From: Reichenbachiella ulvae
Lineage (GTDB): Bacteria; Bacteroidota; Bacteroidia; Cytophagales; Cyclobacteriaceae
Assembly (NCBI RefSeq): GCF_025833875.1
Contig: NZ_JAOYOD010000001.1
Span: 4,604,501-4,668,500 of the forward strand
Direction: 5' to 3'
Length of the DNA stretch: 64,000 nucleotides
Shown here: in pieces, positions 61,001-64,000 of the stretch
Layout of the letters: each line of letters opens with the position of its first letter
Position numbering within the stretch: position 1 is the stretch's first letter
Program-made: the position numbers and the translations under genes
The notes under the pieces: model-generated
The model's input: the letters and a program-made list of their open reading frames with translations, nothing else
What the model was told of the DNA's origin: nothing
Database searches by the model: none

Positions 61001-64000
61001 AGGATATTACTGTTGAGGCTTGTGACTAAGGCAAAAAGGTTTCCATTATGGTTTTCAACAACCAGATCGATTGCATTGCTTAGGTTGTCAAACACCCCTA
61101 AATCAATAATAGAAGGAGAGTTATTGGTCAAGTCAGTACCAAATTCTAATCGATAAATGTGATTGTCATAAGAAATGACAAGACCATACCAGTTTCCCGC
61201 TTGATTAAAAACCTCTAAAGAAAGAAGCTGTCCGGTGGCAACTTGAAGATCAATGGCAGTAGGTACTGAAGAAGGGTCAGTACCATAGTCAAGTCTGTAA
61301 ATAGTGGAGTTTCCCCTACTGGACACAAAACCGTAGAAATTATTGAGAGAATCGACCATTTCTACTTTGAAAGAAGTAGGGATATCATTTGCTTCTACTT
61401 CGAGAGAAGGTTGGGCATAAAAGTCTTGTAGGCAGAAGTCCCAAGTGTAATAGTCAGCATTAATGGATAGGTTCTGAAGGGAGAAATTTTCGTCGATACA
61501 AACATCCGCTTGAACAGAGAAGTCCGCAATTGGACAGCTGGCTTCAGCAATAGATACTGTTTGATTGATGGTTTCTTCACAACCCTGGTTGGTATTGATG
61601 GTCAGACTGATATTATAATCACCGGGAGAAGAGAAGGTAAATTCAGGGTTTTGAGCAGAAGAAGCCCCAAGTCCATCAAAGTCCCAAGCCCATGAGTTGA
61701 TGGCATCATCAGCGATAGTGAGGTCATTGCCAGTGAAAGAGACGGGTAGGTTTTCGATGGCCTCTCCGTAAGAGAAGCTGACCTTAGGGTCATCGGATAC
61801 GGTGATAGTCTGAGAGGCAGTAGTTTCACAGCTGTTGTCGTTGGCCACTGTGAGAGAGACTGTGTACTCACCGGCAGCAAAAGTATGCGAGGGGTTTTGC
61901 TCTGCGTTGATAATGGTACCCTCTCCCATGTCCCATACATAGCTACTGAGGTCAATACCTGATCCAGTAGTCGCATCTGTAAACTGGATGGCAGAAGCAG
62001 AAGAGCAGTTGTTGGTGTAAGAGAAGTCGACGGTAGGGCCTTCGATGATAACAATATCATCGGAGTAAACGGTCGTAGTACATCCAGGAATCATGGCCGT
62101 TAGTGAGACGGTTTTGGTACCCGCAGTAGCGAATGCATAGACTGGATCTTTATCAGCAGAAATAGCCTCTCCATTGAAGTTCCAACTGTAGGTGACCACA
62201 TCAGCGGAACCATTTTCATTAGTGAGGTTAGAGAAGGTGATATCAGAATTGCTACAGGTATTACCGGTAAAGTCAAAGTTGGGAGTAGATGGGACGTTAT
62301 AGAGAGTGATGTCTTGAGAGGCAGAGTTGGTACAGCCATCTGTACTTTCTACAGATAGGGTGACAGCATAAGTTCCTGCCCCATCCGTACTAAAACTGTA
62401 ATCTGCACTAGCCCCCGTAGCATCCTCTACGCCATCCCCATTGAAATCCCAGGAGTAGGCAGCGATGGTTGCTGGATCGTCGACTACAGCAGCGAAGGTG
62501 TTGGTGTTAGAGACACATCGAGAGTCGTCTATGGTAAAAGAGACGTTGGGTGCGGTAGCAGAGGACACGGTTACCGACTGTGTAGTGGTGTTAGTGTTTC
62601 CACTGTCATCGATGGCAGTGAGCGCAATGTCGTAAGTGCCCGCTTGGGAGAAGGAGACGTTGGAAGGAGATGCAAGCGAAGAAGTAGGAGTGGAAGCGAA
62701 GCATTGGTTATCAAAAATGACTTCATAGATTTCACTACTAGCGTTGCTGGAAGAGAAGATTTTCCAGTTACTCTGAAGTTTGTAAGCACTTAGAGCAAAG
62801 TTGTTAGATATGGTTAAGAAGTCGGTTAGATCAGAGAGGTTAGGGGTAGAGTTGTAGAGGTCGTTTCCTAATTCTAATCTGTAGATATTTCCTATGGCAG
62901 ATTGAATGATAAGGAAGTATTCTTCGCCTTCCATAATGAGAGCAATCCCTCTTGGATCAGTGATAGTAGCTGTTAACTCATTAATGTCGGGAGTTAGATT
63001 AGCCAGGTCAGCACCAAAATTGATAGAGAATATTTTATCATTTCCATTGGAAGAAACAAAAGCAAGATATTGACCACAGTTTTTGGATAGAGTGATTCCT
63101 GCAAGTTTACTAGCACCAGTAACAGTAAGTAGGTTTTCAGAAGGAGTGTTAAGGATACTGTTTCCGAAGTGGTAAGAAGCAAGGATATTACTGTTGAGGC
63201 TTGTGACTAAGGCAAAAAGGTTTCCATTATGGTTTTCAACAACCAGATCGATTGCATTGCTTAGGTTGTCAAACACCCCTAAATCAATAATAGAAGGAGA
63301 GTTATTGGTCAAGTCAGTACCAAATTCTAATCGATAAATGTGATTGTCATAAGAAATGACAAGACCATACCAGTTTCCCGCTTGATTAAAAACCTCTAAA
63401 GAAAGAAGCTGTCCGGTGGCAACTTGAAGATCAATGGCAGTAGGTACTGAAGAAGGGTCAGTACCATAGTCAAGTCTGTAAATAGTGGAGTTTCCCCTAC
63501 TGGACACAAAACCGTAGAAATTATTGAGAGAATCGACCATTTCTACTTTGAAAGAAGTAGGGATATCATTTGCTTCTACTTCGAGAGAAGGTTGGGCATA
63601 AAAGTCTTGTAGGCAGAAGTCCCAAGTGTAATAGTCAGCATTAATGGATAGGTTCTGAAGGGAGAAATTTTCGTCGATACAAACATCCGCTTGAACAGAG
63701 AAGTCCGCAATTGGACAGCTGGCTTCAGCAATAGATACTGTTTGATTGATGGTTTCTTCACAACCCTGGTTGGTATTGATGGTCAGACTGATATTATAAT
63801 CACCGGGAGAAGAGAAGGTAAATTCAGGGTTTTGAGCAGAAGAAGCCCCAAGTCCATCAAAGTCCCAAGCCCATGAGTTGATGGCATCATCAGCGATAGT
63901 GAGGTCATTGCCAGTGAAAGAGACGGGTAGGTTTTCGATGGCCTCTCCGTAAGAGAAGCTGGCTTTAGGGTCATCGGATACAGAGATAGTCTGAGAGGCA
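58051..64000 (-). CDS. Giant PKD/beta-propeller surface protein with T9SS signal (partial)
   Basis: The open frame runs from its stop at 58051 to the window edge, at least 1,982 codons; the start lies outside. The visible order, from the window edge inward, is as follows. First, a propeller module of six blades of about 50 residues (each with a pattern such as YRLEFGTDLTNNSPSI). Second, four complete PKD domains (YSWDFNGDGVEDATG type), a shortened PKD and a second propeller module. Third, seven PKD domains, a CARDB-like domain (LRVQAIEENGMNRLYITARN), and a type A T9SS sorting domain (PYPNPLPVGQPT to KTQKIIKQ). Such proteins are large adhesins or gliding-related surface factors. Segments 60398-61780 and 62579-63961 are nearly identical. 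Confidence 0.85.
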   Translation of the reverse strand, partial: ASQTISVSDDPKASFSYGEAIENLPVSFTGNDLTIADDAINSWAWDFDGLGASSAQNPEFTFSSPGDYNISLTINTNQGCEETINQTVSIAEASCPIADFSVQADVCIDENFSLQNLSINADYYTWDFCLQDFYAQPSLEVEANDIPTSFKVEMVDSLNNFYGFVSSRGNSTIYRLDYGTDPSSVPTAIDLQVATGQLLSLEVFNQAGNWYGLVISYDNHIYRLEFGTDLTNNSPSIIDLGVFDNLSNAIDLVVENHNGNLFALVTSLNSNILASYHFGNSILNTPSENLLTVTGASKLAGITLSKNCGQYLAFVSSNGNDKIFSINFGADLANLTPDINELTATITDPRGIALIMEGEEYFLIIQSAIGNIYRLELGNDLYNSTPNLSDLTDFLTISNNFALSAYKLQSNWKIFSSSNASSEIYEVIFDNQCFASTPTSSLASPSNVSFSQAGTYDIALTAIDDSGNTNTTTQSVTVSSATAPNVSFTIDDSRCVSNTNTFAAVVDDPATIAAYSWDFNGDGVEDATGASADYSFSTDGAGTYAVTLSVESTDGCTNSASQDITLYNVPSTPNFDFTGNTCSNSDITFSNLTNENGSADVVTYSWNFNGEAISADKDPVYAFATAGTKTVSLTAMIPGCTTTVYSDDIVIIEGPTVDFSYTNNCSSASAIQFTDATTGSGIDLSSYVWDMGEGTIINAEQNPSHTFAAGEYTVSLTVANDNSCETTASQTITVSDDPKVSFSYGEAIENLPVSFTGNDLTIADDAINSWAWDFDGLGASSAQNPEFTFSSPGDYNISLTINTNQGCEETINQTVSIAEASCPIADFSVQADVCIDENFSLQNLSINADYYTWDFCLQDFYAQPSLEVEANDIPTSFKVEMVDSLNNFYGFVSSRGNSTIYRLDYGTDPSSVPTAIDLQVATGQLLSLEVFNQAGNWYGLVISYDNHIYRLEFGTDLTNNSPSIIDLGVFDNLSNAIDLVVENHNGNLFALVTSLNSNILASYHFGNSILNTPSENLLTVTGASKLAGITLSKNCGQYLAFVSSNGNDKIFSINFGADLANLTPDINELTATITDPRGIALIMEGEEYFLIIQSAIGNIYRLELGNDLYNSTPNLSDLTDFLTISNNFALSAYKLQSNWKIFSSSNVSSEIYEVIFDIQCFASTPTSSLASPSNVSFSQAGTYDIALTAIDDSGNTNTTTQSITVSSATAPNISFTIDDSRCVSNTNTFSAVVDDPAAINSYSWDFNGDGVEDATGASADFQFPAAGLYQPKLIVSDGVCSNSAVQELSVYEAPPAPVFEVSTAAPYCSSSELLFANNSDESNHGEADINYSWDYGDGSAPSDQNTHTFANAGTYVVQLTMAIPGCETSTTQSLDIIEGPRPDFIIENDCFGETATFTNLTIGDGLVNPFWDFGDELGSSNLSNPGYLYGAAGDYPVTLTMENDQGCSNQITRSIRINGIPEVSFINTPGCEGSAVDFTDESTSGDAINNLQSWEWDFSALGSSGDQNPSFLFDETGSYNVSLTVTNTGNCSNTATQTVIVRASPQVDFNIDVACLGTESTFTDLSTTESDNQLAAWYWLIDGQEYFTQNVTEVFDTPGTYTALLSVTPNNLCVAQAEQEFTIYDLPQVDFSYSANCDNEATQFSDQSSSQGPSILSRTWDFAGEGTANGSQVSHYFQEAGNYDVNLRVIDDLGCENETNQSITVQASPIASFEVDDEYGGAPLPVNFSNQSEGGISYLWNFGDGSATSIETDPSHVYESNGDYVTELIAYNEFCSDSAYMDILVAEPELDLQLLRVQAIEENGMNRLYITARNNSSFNLDGFDIRIDFESQSSIFESYDQRLRKDESVTIPLNFNLPIAGNNIQFVCVELLDRKSDLEDVNPLNNQGCINFEQEMVMEQPYPNPLPVGQPTLYIQTILPGKAPVQLYLIDATGAVVFNERYMEVNAGLNTFLIDTDNFGAGLYIVKFVYNGQEKTQKIIKQ
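60398..61780 (-). repeat. Internal repeat of the PKD/propeller gene, copy A
   Basis: About 1.38 kb nearly identical to 62579-63961 at a fixed offset of 2,181 bases (727 codons, in frame). Only a few single-base differences were seen. It covers the end of one PKD domain, the whole six-blade propeller and the following PKD. Outside these limits the two modules differ clearly. Confidence 0.85.
62579..63961 (-). repeat. Internal repeat of the PKD/propeller gene, copy B
   Basis: Partner of 60398-61780, in frame and 2,181 bases away. Divergence begins again just before the window edge (near 63961), so the repeat ends there rather than running on. Confidence 0.85.

Overview
The window comes from a member of the Bacteroidota, probably a Cytophagales-type gliding marine or sediment bacterium. 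This is an inference from several things seen in the sequence: a gldC gene, a porT gene directly behind menG/ubiE, type A type IX secretion (T9SS) C-terminal signals on four proteins, SusC/SusD transport genes, many lipoproteins, and promoters of the Bacteroidota type (TTTG, about 19 bases, TAnnTTTG). The base composition is moderate, and no rRNA, tRNA, CRISPR array, prophage or transposase was recognised.

Layout. 1-5.1 kb: the end of ribF, gldC, then a TonB-dependent receptor paired with a GDSL/SGNH lipoprotein. 5.1-11 kb: glpX, an AI-2E family permease, nadA-nadB and two small STAS-like proteins. 11-25 kb: a chitin/N-acetylglucosamine utilisation locus. It holds a LacI regulator with palindromic operators, susC (broken by a frameshift), susD, a GH18-fold lipoprotein that has lost its catalytic residues, an intact secreted GH18 chitinase, a NagX-like membrane protein, a GH20 hexosaminidase, a ROK sugar kinase and a Gfo/Idh/MocA oxidoreductase. 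25-33 kb: a small secreted protein, a PepSY protein, two tandem paralogous GH43-ricin-T9SS arabinanase-like genes, a 24-unit array of a degenerate 21-bp repeat, and a GH39 gene cut by an in-frame amber codon. 32.6-42 kb: a mixed set (TlpA-like thioredoxin, membrane-anchored PAF-acetylhydrolase-like hydrolase, CPBP protease, AraC regulator with a membrane sensor, S41 peptidase, J-domain protein, FetB-like permease, an orphan lipoprotein). 42-45.5 kb: uxaB-uxaA for hexuronate catabolism, behind operator-like sites. 45.5-57.6 kb: mostly housekeeping (menG, porT, a FemAB-like protein, a TPR protein, yigZ, rlmN, tspO, a CDGSH protein, an M16 protease), a HigBA-like toxin-antitoxin pair whose toxin is truncated, pyrR and an Lrp regulator. 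57.6-64 kb: a 7-bp repeat array, then a giant PKD/beta-propeller T9SS protein that runs off the window and carries a 2,181-bp-spaced internal duplication.

How the genes fit together. The 11-25 kb locus reads as a complete route. Secreted chitinase and GH20 cut chitin, the dead GH18 lipoprotein with SusD would capture the oligomers, SusC would import them, and NagX plus the ROK kinase would pass N-acetylglucosamine inward, all under LacI control. The frameshift in susC would break import unless it is a sequence error. GH43, GH39 and UxaBA suggest a second interest in arabinan- or pectin-type plant or algal polymers.

The most notable observations are the catalytically dead GH18, the 21-bp array (30261-30764), three single-event gene disruptions (susC, GH39, higB-like toxin), and the homogenised internal repeat of the PKD/propeller protein. 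All function calls rest on reading the sequence alone; no database search was run.
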